A DNA stretch of 64,000 nt from Archegozetes longisetosus (taxonomy: Eukaryota > Arthropoda > Arachnida > Sarcoptiformes > Trhypochthoniidae), in assembly GCA_018873245.2 (NCBI GenBank), contig JAEMBT020000001.1:18354220-18418219 (forward strand), written 5' to 3'. The notes beneath the pieces were generated by a model, which was given only the letters and a program-made list of their open reading frames with translations, was not told the origin of the DNA and did no database searches. Below, piece by piece: positions 51,428 through 60,276 of the stretch; the first letter of the stretch is position 1, and each line of letters starts with the position of its first letter. The position numbers and the translations under genes were made by a program.

Positions 51428-51851
51428 TTATTAGATTTAGAATTACATCTTGAAAAGAATGACCATTGCTAAGTTCATGTAATACTCTCAAACATAAATG
51501 TCCACAATAATTTGTTCCAAGTTTTTGAATCTGAAAAGTAGTCATTAAAATATTATCTCCTAAATAGTTTTGAATTTCATTAGGAGGATCTAACCCAAAA
51601 GAATCAAAATAGTACTTGTTATTTTTATCCTTATAATAACAAACCCAATGTGTTCCATCATTTTTAATTGAATCTAAATTAACAATACCACATTCTTTTT
51701 CTTTAATTTTATGAGGTAATGTATCTCTCATAAAAACTCCTCTAAAGTTTTTTATTTTCAACTCTTTTGCCATATTATCTAAATCAAAGTTTGATAGAGG
51801 TTTCAATTTGTGTAAGGACTTTTCCCTAAAAAAAGTCCTTTGCCATGACAT
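51417..51851 (-). CDS. fossil element part: adenain-like cysteine protease
   Basis: A frame of 144 residues with the layout of adenovirus/Polinton maturation proteases: a histidine in THWVCYYKD, YYFDSFGLDPP after it, and a cysteine in GTNYCGHLCLRVL. The family cleaves capsid precursors. This is the clearest family marker of the block. Confidence 0.85.
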   Translation of the reverse strand: MSWQRTFFREKSLHKLKPLSNFDLDNMAKELKIKNFRGVFMRDTLPHKIKEKECGIVNLDSIKNDGTHWVCYYKDKNNKYYFDSFGLDPPNEIQNYLGDNILMTTFQIQKLGTNYCGHLCLRVLHELSNGHSFQDVILNLINDG

Positions 51852-52174
51852 TTATCACATTTCTTATAAAGCCCTTTACCACTAAACATTTTATTCTCTA
51901 TCATTTCATTATGTCTTTTTGTTTCTGCTAACTGTCTCTCATTAGCTTTTGCTTGATTAACTGCCTTAGCTATTTGAGATCCTCCTGCTGCTAGGCTACC
52001 AACTGCAGATAAACCTCCTAGAATTAAAGGAAGTAAAGGTAAAAATCCACCATGTTTTTTCAACATCTGTAATTGAGTATTACTTAGGTTCAAGTCAACT
52101 CCAGTTTTATTTTTAATAGCTTTATCAATATTACTTTTTTGTGTATTTGTTAAAAAAAATAGGAATATCTCCAT
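51803..52174 (-). CDS. fossil element part: small hydrophobic glycine-rich protein
   Basis: A frame of 123 residues with a central segment LPLILGGLSAVGSLAAGG followed by an alpha-helical, charged part, and a GKGLYKK / GKGLFLGK tail. Similar small proteins with a Gly/Ala hydrophobic core followed by a basic tail occur in Polinton-like elements, where they are thought to be minor virion or membrane-active proteins. Confidence 0.6.
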   Translation of the reverse strand: MEIFLFFLTNTQKSNIDKAIKNKTGVDLNLSNTQLQMLKKHGGFLPLLPLILGGLSAVGSLAAGGSQIAKAVNQAKANERQLAETKRHNEMIENKMFSGKGLYKKCDKCHGKGLFLGKSPYTN

Positions 52175-52302
52175 TTAAACTATTTTTACTTAACCTTAAA
52201 GTAAGAGGCTTTTTATTTTTTATTGCTTTACCTAAATTCTTCTTTTGATTCTCTGATAGACATATTTTATGTTCTATGTATTTATCACTCATTTATTAAT
52301 AA

Positions 52303-53448
52303 TTAATAATCAATCATCATTCTAGATCCATCGCTAGTTAGTTTCATTAATCTATCACTTAATATTAAACAATAACATTTAGTATTAGCAGGAACATTTG
52401 AATTAAATCTAACTCTTGTTGTAATATCTGATATAGAATTCTTTAATTTTTCACTTTGTTTGCTAACATCAATGACGAACAAAGGATATAAATCTTTGAA
52501 ATCATTTAGACTTATCATAAAATCGTTATAGTTATCATTTAATCCATAATATTTCTCTCTGAATTGTTTAGCTGAGTAATATGTAAAAGAATAATCTTCA
52601 CTTCTAAAGTTATTTATGATATCTATATTTGGATATCTGTCAGCATTTAAATTAACATGAATGTCTCTAACATCACAATGATCAAAAACTGCAGAGTTTT
52701 TATCTATATTCTTATATCTATCAGTTTGAAAAGCTATTATTGTATATCTAGGTTTCTCAGATGCTGATCTTGGTCCTAAACGCCAAGTAAATTCATTACT
52801 TAATGGTACATCATATGAATCCATATTTCTATACATGAAACCAATAGGAAATGATTTTTTACTTTCAATCATCTTATACAAAGAATGTAATTGTTCAAAA
52901 TTTGGTACAATATTTGGCATTGTCCATGTTATGTTTGTTATTTCAACTTTACATGAAACTATACCAGCTTTAAATATTGCATCCTCATTGCCACATCTTG
53001 TTAAAATTAAGGTCTGTTTTACTCCATATATTACTTTCTTATAATCTTCACAAAAACCAAATATATGACTTAAAGGAATAACAAAACTAAAGTTCCCATC
53101 ACCTCTTGTCTGTATCTTTTCATGTCGTAACTTGAATCCATTGTTTGTTGTTAGACTAGCCTCACCTTTACCTTTATCTAATGTCCAACACATATTTAAT
53201 CCGGAGTTTTCGAAATCTTTTGGATAACTTAATAAACCTTTCATCAGAGTACATTGTTCAGGGTGATTAATATATTCGATAACTTTATCCCCAATTTGAT
53301 ATTCTATTCTATCAAATAAGAACATTACTCCATTATTAACTAATGTTACAACTTCAGTATCTAATAATTTTACCCCATCACTTTTAACTAATTTTCCTTT
53401 AATTGTTAGCAGACTCTGATGGTAGATAATATGAATCTTGATTTTCAA
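52303..53448 (-). CDS. fossil element part: double-jelly-roll capsid-like protein
   Basis: A frame of 381 residues. Its C-terminal half has features I associate with capsid-like proteins of Polinton-type elements in arthropod genomes: FTWRLGPRSASEKPRY, IAFQTDRYKN, the NLNADRYPN stretch, and the PLFVIDVSKQSEKL block followed by CYCLILSDRLM. Assignment to the double-jelly-roll class is by pattern and would need a profile or structure comparison. Confidence 0.65.
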   Translation of the reverse strand: MKIKIHIIYHQSLLTIKGKLVKSDGVKLLDTEVVTLVNNGVMFLFDRIEYQIGDKVIEYINHPEQCTLMKGLLSYPKDFENSGLNMCWTLDKGKGEASLTTNNGFKLRHEKIQTRGDGNFSFVIPLSHIFGFCEDYKKVIYGVKQTLILTRCGNEDAIFKAGIVSCKVEITNITWTMPNIVPNFEQLHSLYKMIESKKSFPIGFMYRNMDSYDVPLSNEFTWRLGPRSASEKPRYTIIAFQTDRYKNIDKNSAVFDHCDVRDIHVNLNADRYPNIDIINNFRSEDYSFTYYSAKQFREKYYGLNDNYNDFMISLNDFKDLYPLFVIDVSKQSEKLKNSISDITTRVRFNSNVPANTKCYCLILSDRLMKLTSDGSRMMIDY

Positions 53449-53618
53449 TTAATATTCTTATTTGTTGGTTAGAATTAAGATTACTGCCTGCTACCGGTTC
53501 ATAGTTATGATAATTACATTCAGATACACTTTCATCTGTTTGAAGTGGATCAGATATTTTAAATAATCTTCTACTACATTAGTTGTCATTTATAATACCG
53601 TAAATTCGTTTTAAATAA

Positions 53619-54347
53619 ATGTCTGAAGTTTATATACAACCTAAAGATTCAATATCCCTTATTTTAGATTCAAGTAGTACTGATTTCATAACCAATTATT
53701 CTCCTCCAATACAGCTGAAGAAAGAGAAGCAATATGAGATAGCTTTGGTTAATTTAGAAACGTATTATAGTTTTCCAAATATAGATAACACAAATAATAT
53801 ATTTAGATATTCGATAGATAAGGGAGCTAATTGGTTTGAAATAGAGATACCTGAAGGGAGTTATGAATTGAAACAAATCAATAGTGAAATATTTAGAATC
53901 ATGAAATCAAGAGGTCATTATGATAAGTCAACAAATAAAGGTTATATTAATATCTCAGCTAATCTAGCAACTCTAAGATGTATATTACAAATTAAGGATG
54001 CTAAATATCAAGTAGATTTTTCTCATCAACAATCTCTAAGTGTTATATTAGGTTATGAAAAGAAGGTATTTAGTGATCCTTATAATGAAGGAACTAGTAC
54101 AGTAAACATTTTGACTATTAATTCAATTCTAGTTGAATGTAGTTTAGTTCAAGGTTCATATCTTAATTCATCTAAAGAACCAATAATTTATAGCTTCTTT
54201 CCTAAATGTCTTCCAGGAGAAAAAATAATTGAAACGCCAAAGAATCTAATCTATTTACCAGTTAATACTAATGATAAAATAGATTATATTCAAATTAGAT
54301 TGAAAGATAATAATGGAAAGTTATTGAATTTGAGAGGAGAAAAATAA
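53619..54347 (+). CDS. fossil element part: penton/minor-capsid candidate
   Basis: The only plus-strand frame of the block: 242 residues, opening MSEVYIQPKDSISLILDSSS. It is beta-rich, with a charged C terminus (RLKDNNGKLLNLRGEK). Similar beta-rich proteins beginning with short N-terminal strands sit next to the capsid gene in related elements, so a penton-like role is an inference. Confidence 0.5.
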   Translation: MSEVYIQPKDSISLILDSSSTDFITNYSPPIQLKKEKQYEIALVNLETYYSFPNIDNTNNIFRYSIDKGANWFEIEIPEGSYELKQINSEIFRIMKSRGHYDKSTNKGYINISANLATLRCILQIKDAKYQVDFSHQQSLSVILGYEKKVFSDPYNEGTSTVNILTINSILVECSLVQGSYLNSSKEPIIYSFFPKCLPGEKIIETPKNLIYLPVNTNDKIDYIQIRLKDNNGKLLNLRGEK

Positions 54348-54372
54348 CATTAAGACTACACTTGAAGGAAGC

Positions 54373-54957
54373 TTAATTTGATTCATTCAAATAAACTGTT
54401 GTGTTGATCTCTAAACAATTATTCGTTTTAATTTGGCCAATTCCTGAAATAAGAAATATATTATTATCTCTTATTAAAATATCAACCAAAGTTTGATTAA
54501 TGAATTGATCTACACTTTGCTTATTGCATTCTTCATATCGCACACATTTAAATACATATTGATAATTAGTAAAATGCTTTGTCATTTCAGCTATATTCAA
54601 TGTTTTAGTTGCAATATTGGCTAATATAGTCAATTTACCAACTAAAATAAATAAATTATCTATTTGAGTTGATATTAATTTCAATTCTCCACTTATTATT
54701 TTATCATTGTATTTTGGAATCTTTAGTTTATATTCTTTAGGAATGAAAATATTCTTTTTCTCTAAATAACTTTTTGTTACTGCATCATTTGGATCAATTG
54801 GATCAGCAACATTTTTAATTTGTTTATTTTTCATGTCTGTATGATCAACGTTTTTAAGATCATCTATTTTATTTTCAACTTTAGCTTGTTCTTCTTTTAT
54901 CGATCTTATTTTACTATCTAATCTATCAACATACTTTTTTGTTTTTCTGTGATTCAC
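54373..54957 (-). CDS. fossil element part: fibre-like protein
   Basis: A frame of 194 residues. The N-terminal 45 residues form a coiled coil (RLDSKIRSIKEEQAKVENK), followed by NKQIKNVADPIDPNDAVTKS, a motif typical of phage and virus fibre or appendage proteins (asparagine-rich turn, then DPxDPxDAVTKxY). The C-terminal part is beta-rich. Confidence 0.6.
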   Translation of the reverse strand: MNHRKTKKYVDRLDSKIRSIKEEQAKVENKIDDLKNVDHTDMKNKQIKNVADPIDPNDAVTKSYLEKKNIFIPKEYKLKIPKYNDKIISGELKLISTQIDNLFILVGKLTILANIATKTLNIAEMTKHFTNYQYVFKCVRYEECNKQSVDQFINQTLVDILIRDNNIFLISGIGQIKTNNCLEINTTVYLNESN

Positions 54958-56863
54958 CGATTTTTTCCTTTAGTAAAATGTTAATCTAAACCTCATATAT
55001 GTTTGATATGAACATTAAATAACCTAAATATTAATTTTCGAGTCACCGAAAATCACCGAAAAAATAATTCTTGCACTGAAATCACCGAAACTTTGTTTTT
55101 GCACCGATAAAGTGTAATTTAAAGATTAAGATACAAGGAATGCAATATCTTTTCAATAAAAGTTTTACCTTGAACTTTATCCACTAAAGATTAAATTTTC
55201 TTTGTAAAAACTAATCCTTTAAGTCAAACAATTCAATTGATAAACTCTTGGGAATCAAAACTGAAAAATTTTCACTCTTATTTATTTACTAATTCATTTG
55301 AAGTTTTTCATTTAACAATAAAACTACTGAAGTCAAAATGTCTATTAATCAAGTGTTGAAAAAATATCCAGAGTTTTCCATAATTAAGGATTCAAAAGGA
55401 AGAAATTTGAAACTTTTTTGTAATTTTTGTGAAAAAATTGTGTTTTATGATTCAAAACATGGGCCCAGTCGAGTGAAAGATCACATCAGCAGTAAAAAAC
55501 ATAAGGATAAATCGAAATTGGGCTTTAAGAAACAAACTCAAATCCAGGATTCATTCACGAAAGCATCAGATTTAGCAGATCGAGAAAAATGTTTTAATTA
55601 TAATCTTACGAAATGGTTTATGGAAGTGGATATACATTTAGCTAAGCTTGATTTACCTGCAACTCAAAAGTTTTTCAAGAGAGAAATGGATGTAATGGTC
55701 CAAAATAGACCAACTTTAAGAAGAAAATATGTGCCTCAAGTTTATCAAGATACGCTTGAATTAATTAGATCTAAGGTTGGTGAAAATTCAATTTATTTAA
55801 TAATTGATGAAACTACTGACAAACAACAACGCTGTTTTTAATGCTCTTGTTGGGATTTTAAATGGAGAAAAGTCTAAGCCTATGTTGGTTGCTGTCAGAT
55901 ATTTAGATGAGACCAATAATGTTACAGTTTCGCAAACTGTTAATGATATTTGTTTATTAATTTGGAAGGGGACTATTCACTACAATCGACTAAAATTAGT
56001 AATCTCTGATCAAGCAACATACATGTTAAAAGCGGTATCAAATTTTAAAAATACTTATCCTAACTTAAAACATGTAACATGTTTGGCACATTGTCTTCAT
56101 CGAGTTTCAGAAGTGATTCGTTTGGAAAACATAGATATAAATCAATTGATTTCTGAGACTAAATCTATTTTATCAAAGGCTCCCATTAGAAAACAATACT
56201 TCAAGAAATTAACTGGTATAAGTCCGCCACCAAAAGTAGTTGCCACTCGTTGGGGTACTTGGTTTGACGCTGTGTTTTATTACATCGAAAACTTTGATAA
56301 AGTTCACGAATTCATAAAAAGTTTGAAAGACAAAAGTGAATCGATTAAAAATGCCAAAAAATTATTTGAAGATTCGGGATTAAAAAGGAAATTAATTGAG
56401 CGTAACGAATATAGATTTCTTACTCAAGCTTTAATAGATATTCAAACTGATGGTTTGAAATTAACCGATCAATTTGAAATACTAAATGAAGTGGCCAATA
56501 GATTATCTGGTGCAGCACTTGATAAATTTAATAAGTCATTAAGTAAAAATCCAGATTTGAAAGAAATTCAAAACATTGATACTCCTTTTCAATTGTTATT
56601 AGAGTTTAAATATGCACCTCTTGTATCTGTTTCAGTTGAAAGATCTTTTTCAATGTATAAATCCTTATTAAGAGATAACAGAATGAGTTTTACTGAAGAA
56701 AATATTGAGAAAATGCTAATTGTAAATTATAATAGCTTTTACATGAATAAAATACTAAAAAATGGTTATACAAAACACCGAAATTTGCACTGACTTTTTA
56801 AAATATTTGCACCGAAAATTGCACCGCTTTTCGTGAAAAATTTCACAGAAAAAACCAGCCCTG
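54929..56863 (+). mobile_element. hAT DNA transposon
   Basis: The right end is a clean hAT terminal repeat (reversed: CAGGGCTGGTTTTTTCTGTG) ending at 56863. A row of CACCGAAA-like subterminal motifs occurs at both ends (55045-55110 and 56775-56830). The left end is less clear: GTTTTTCTGTGATTCACCG near 54931-54950 resembles the right TIR, but the outermost CAGGGCTGG is not seen there. The element lies between the Polinton-like block and the right arm of the inverted duplication. Confidence 0.8.
55338..56793 (+). CDS. hAT transposase with BED-type zinc finger (one frame slip)
   Basis: About 480 residues over two overlapping frames (55338-55841 and 55804-56793). The N terminus has a BED-like zinc finger (LFCNFCEKIVFYD, then a His pair in HISSKKHKD). 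Then come the first catalytic Asp region (LIIDETTDKQQR), the VISDQATYMLKAV region with the second Asp, CLAHCLHRV, RWGTWFDAV, and the C-terminal dimerisation block (PLVSVSVERSFSMYKSLL). The frame slips by one base near 55830 in a run of five T; four T would keep it. The short length and N-terminal finger resemble the CGGBP1-related hAT group. Otherwise open, so a young copy, or intact apart from an assembly error. Confidence 0.88.
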
Positions 56864-56964
56864 CTGATGAGTTATCACTGATATAACATGAAAGTTCATT
56901 CTTTAGTTGTTTATCTTTATCTAAATTTATATCAAACTTGTGTCTAATTTCAATATGTAACTTA

Positions 56965-57404
56965 CTAAGGAAAGATGCGATCTGAGGAAGTCAGATCAAG
57001 ATATTTTTGGTTTAGCATTAATCTATATGACAATTAGATTGACCAAAACTCACAAATTCGTGATTATGAGCTCTTGTTTGTCCGCAATCGGCAATATAAA
57101 ATGTAATCTTTAGCATTGCTTTGTATGACAATAATGCCCATTGCTACCCATATGCATTGAACACATTGACAAGTATTAAACTGAACAGTGAAGCCAACTC
57201 TCTATGCCATAAAGCAAAGGCATCACATTATTCATTGCTGCTATACAAAGCAATGCTAAAGATTGCATCTTAAATTACCGATTGCGGACAAACAAGAGCT
57301 CATAAGCACGAATTTTTGAGTTTTGGTCAATCTAATTGTCACATAGATTAATGCCAAATCAAAAATATCTTGATCTGACTTCCTCAGATCGCACCCTTCC
57401 TTAG
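56965..57404. mobile_element. 440-bp palindromic MITE, copy 1
   Basis: Ends CTAAGGAA and CTTCCTTAG; the two halves are inverted copies throughout (GATCTGAGGAAGTCAGATCA, TGTTTGTCCGCAATCGG and CTTTAGCATTGCTTTGTAT recur reversed). Non-coding. The left flank is TTA. Confidence 0.9.
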
Positions 57405-57618
57405 TAAGTTAAATATTGAAATTAAACACAAGTTTGGTATAAATTTCGCTAAAATTTAGAAAATACCAAAGGTACGGTATTATTCCGTATTATACCTGGT
57501 ATCAATTGTATTTTACCTCAAAGTAAATTCCACCTCGAACCCTAATAACATGGTATATTACTTCATTGAACAGAGACATAACTTATTATTGCAATGATCA
57601 CAACTATTGTAGAATAGG

Positions 57619-58262
57619 CCCTGTACTTTTCGGGTTTAACCCGATTAAACCTGAATAAACCCTCCGAAAGGAAAATCTTTAAATAGGGTTTAACCTGAAG
57701 AACCCCAATCATATATGCGTATTAAATGGAACTTTTTAAATTTCAAGTCTGTCGAAAGTTTATATCTATTTCTTTCTTTTTATTCACAACTCTTATTTTT
57801 ATCATTTGGTAGTTTGTATAATAGGCTCTATACTTCTCGGGTTTAATTTTAACGCTAATTCGGGGTGGTTAAATCGGGTTTAGTAAATTTGACAAAAATC
57901 CGAGTTTATCAGGTTTAATCTGAAACTCGATTTTCAATTTGGAGTGAATAAATTACAGAAATTCAAATGTACTAATTATGTAATAATTGTCATGTTCCTC
58001 TATATCTCCATTAAAATACAAAATTTTCTACATATTTAGGTCCTCATTAGTTAATGATAAGCAATCATCTGTTTGGACATTTCTAAATTTTCAGAACTAT
58101 CTGTTAGCATTCAAACTACCAAATGGTAAAAATAAGAGCTTTTTTGCATAAAAAGAGAGAAATAGATATAAACTTTCGACAGACTTGAAATTTAAAAAGT
58201 TCCATTTACCACACATATATGATTGGGGTTCTTGAGGTTAAACCCGAAAAGTACAGGGCCTA
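57619..58262. mobile_element. fold-back element C2
   Basis: Ends GGCCCTGTACTTTTCGGGTT and its inverse at 58240-58262. Internal GTCTGTCGAAAGTTTATATC near 57750 recurs inverted near 58165. Same family as C1 at 37072-37702. Confidence 0.8.
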
Positions 58263-58515
58263 CTCTACAATAGTTGTGATCATTGCAATAATAAGTTATG
58301 TCTCTGTTCAATGAAGTAATATACCATGTTATTAGGGTTCGAGGTGGAATTTACTCTGAGGTAAAACACCATTGATAATTACTTTGGGGTAGAATACAAT
58401 TGATACCAGGTATAATACGGAATAACACCTAATAGGAAAATAGCGTACCTTTGGTATTTTTTAAATTTTAGCGAAATTTATACCAAACTTGTGTCTAATT
58501 TCAATATGTAACTTA

Positions 58516-58955
58516 CTAAAGAAGTGTGCGATCTGAGGAAGCTAGATCAAGATATTTTTTATTTGATATTAATCTATGTGACAATGAGATTGACCAAAAC
58601 TCACAAATTCGTGATTATGAGCTATCGTTTGTCCGCAATCGGAGATATAAAATGTAATCTTTAGCATTGCTTTGTATGACAATAATGCCCATTGCTACCC
58701 GTATGCATAGAACGCATTGACAAGTATTAAACTGAACAGTGAAGCCAACTTTCTATAGCGTAAAGCAAAGGCATTACATTATATATTGCTGATATACAAA
58801 GCAACGCTAAGGATTGCATCTTAAATTACCGATTGCCGACAAACGATAGCTCATAAGCACAAATTTGTGAGTTTTGGTCAATCTCATTGTCACATAGATT
58901 AATGTCAAATCAAAAATATCTTGATCTGACTTCCTCAAATCGCATCCTTCCTTAG
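58516..58955. mobile_element. 440-bp palindromic MITE, copy 2
   Basis: Same family as 56965-57404, same length, flanked by TTA on both sides. Differences from copy 1 are scattered single bases, so the two are close relatives. Confidence 0.9.
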
Positions 58956-60196
58956 TTAGAGTTTAAAAAGTTTCATGTGATACGTATATTTGATTCGGGC
59001 TTTTTCAGGTTAAACCCTATTTCACAATATTCTTTCGGAGAGTTTAATCGGGCTAATACCCAAAATCTCAGGGCCCAGGTCTAAATCATTTAAGTTTGTT
59101 CTTTATGAGTTAATTGATGTTATAATCAAATTTTCAATTATATGAGTCTGAGTATGAATAAGCTTCTTATCAAAATTGCATAATATAAGCCTATAATATG
59201 TTCATGAAATGAGCCTCAAATGTGTACCATTATTAACTTATATATAAGCCTATTAAACCGTTCGAATTGAACAACTTGCGAACCGTTACACATATTTAAG
59301 TACTAAATAATGTCTGTTTAGTTGAAGTTAGAATTAATATTTGGCTCAAATCTTTACCAGTAATTGTAGTCACTGAGCTAACTCATAGAACTTAGTATTT
59401 GACTTAGAATAGACATTAAATGTTTGGGATCAAAAGATGATATAAAGGTCACAAAAGTGAAACTTTTCAATCAAATTAACCAATTTTTCTGATGAAATGT
59501 TTATTTAAGACGAATTGAAAAGCATTGAAACATTTTAAATATCTATCTTAAAAGATAATTTGCACTTAAAGCCAATAGGATTAATAAAAAATGAAAACAA
59601 ATATGAGATAGTTTTGAGGTAAATAAGTAAATGCTACCTGTAACGATAAAGTAGCTTTGTTCTTATATAAATTAGTGACCGAAGTCATTCTAATAGCATT
59701 GTCAACATTAATTAAATGTACCAAATTTTTCCAATAGTTTGTAAAATGTCATTTCAACTAAACTAATCAAATGAAGGTTCTTTCCGCAATCATTAGTTTC
59801 ATACAAAAGGTTTTCCCTTACTTTCAAGCACTTATTAAAGCTTTCGTCTTTATCACACTTTGGAGATTTTTTGGGAACTTATCAAATATTTCCAGAGTTT
59901 TTCTTTTTTAAAAATTTGATCAAATCTTTAAAAGCACTGTTGATTCAAATTTAAAGCTCATTTCTTATAGTCTTCAGACGAGATTCATTTCTTAAAGATT
60001 ACCGATATTTTTGAGAAATCTCTAAAAATTTAATTTAATTAGTAGTATAAATCTACTTGATTTCAATCTAAATTAAACAGTCATCTGATTTGTCGTTTTA
60101 ATCAAGCCATTAGTAGCGTTGACAACGAATTAAGTTTCTATATCAGCATTAAATTCAAGTAAGATTTTCGTAAATTGTTTTCAAATTTATAATATA

Positions 60197-60276
60197 TTAG
60201 GTGGGCTCATAAATAGTCGGAATAAATTCAATTAACTATAACGATTAAAATTCCGGGACTTTATGGGCCCACCTAA
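60197..60276. mobile_element. 80-bp mariner-type MITE, with TA target duplication
   Basis: TTAGGTGGGCTCATAAATAG at the left, with the inverted ATTCCGGGACTTTATGGGCC / CACCTAA at the right, flanked by TA on both sides. The left arm has the empty site (ATATACATTAAGC-type sequence) with a single TA. TTAGGTGGxC ends are typical of mariner elements. Confidence 0.92.

Larger units (their letters stand above)
50966..54957 (-). mobile_element. Polinton/adintovirus-like fossil: capsid gene block only
   Basis: Six tightly packed long frames, five on the minus and one on the plus strand, carry the structural half of a Polinton-type element: adenain-like protease, double-jelly-roll capsid-like protein, a hydrophobic glycine-rich small protein, a penton-like candidate and fibre-like proteins. 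No DNA polymerase B, integrase or packaging ATPase gene and no terminal inverted repeats are seen, so the element is incomplete; at least one part of the block also looks disturbed. Long open frames suggest a fairly recent arrival. Its right edge touches the hAT transposon. Confidence 0.8.
56965..58955. mobile_element. nested 2-kb palindrome inserted in the right arm
   Basis: Order: MITE copy 1 (56965-57404), inverted flank, fold-back C2 (57619-58262), inverted flank back, MITE copy 2 (58516-58955). The outer flanks are TTA (56962-56964) and TTA (58956-58958), and the left arm has the uninterrupted site with one TTA (AACTTAGAATTTAAAG on the same strand sense). A 3-bp TTA target duplication is typical of PIF/Harbinger elements. 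Confidence 0.85.

Noticed and set aside
56900-58960. CRISPR-like or satellite array
   Set aside because: The repeats are inverted copies of two fold-back families, not evenly spaced direct repeats.
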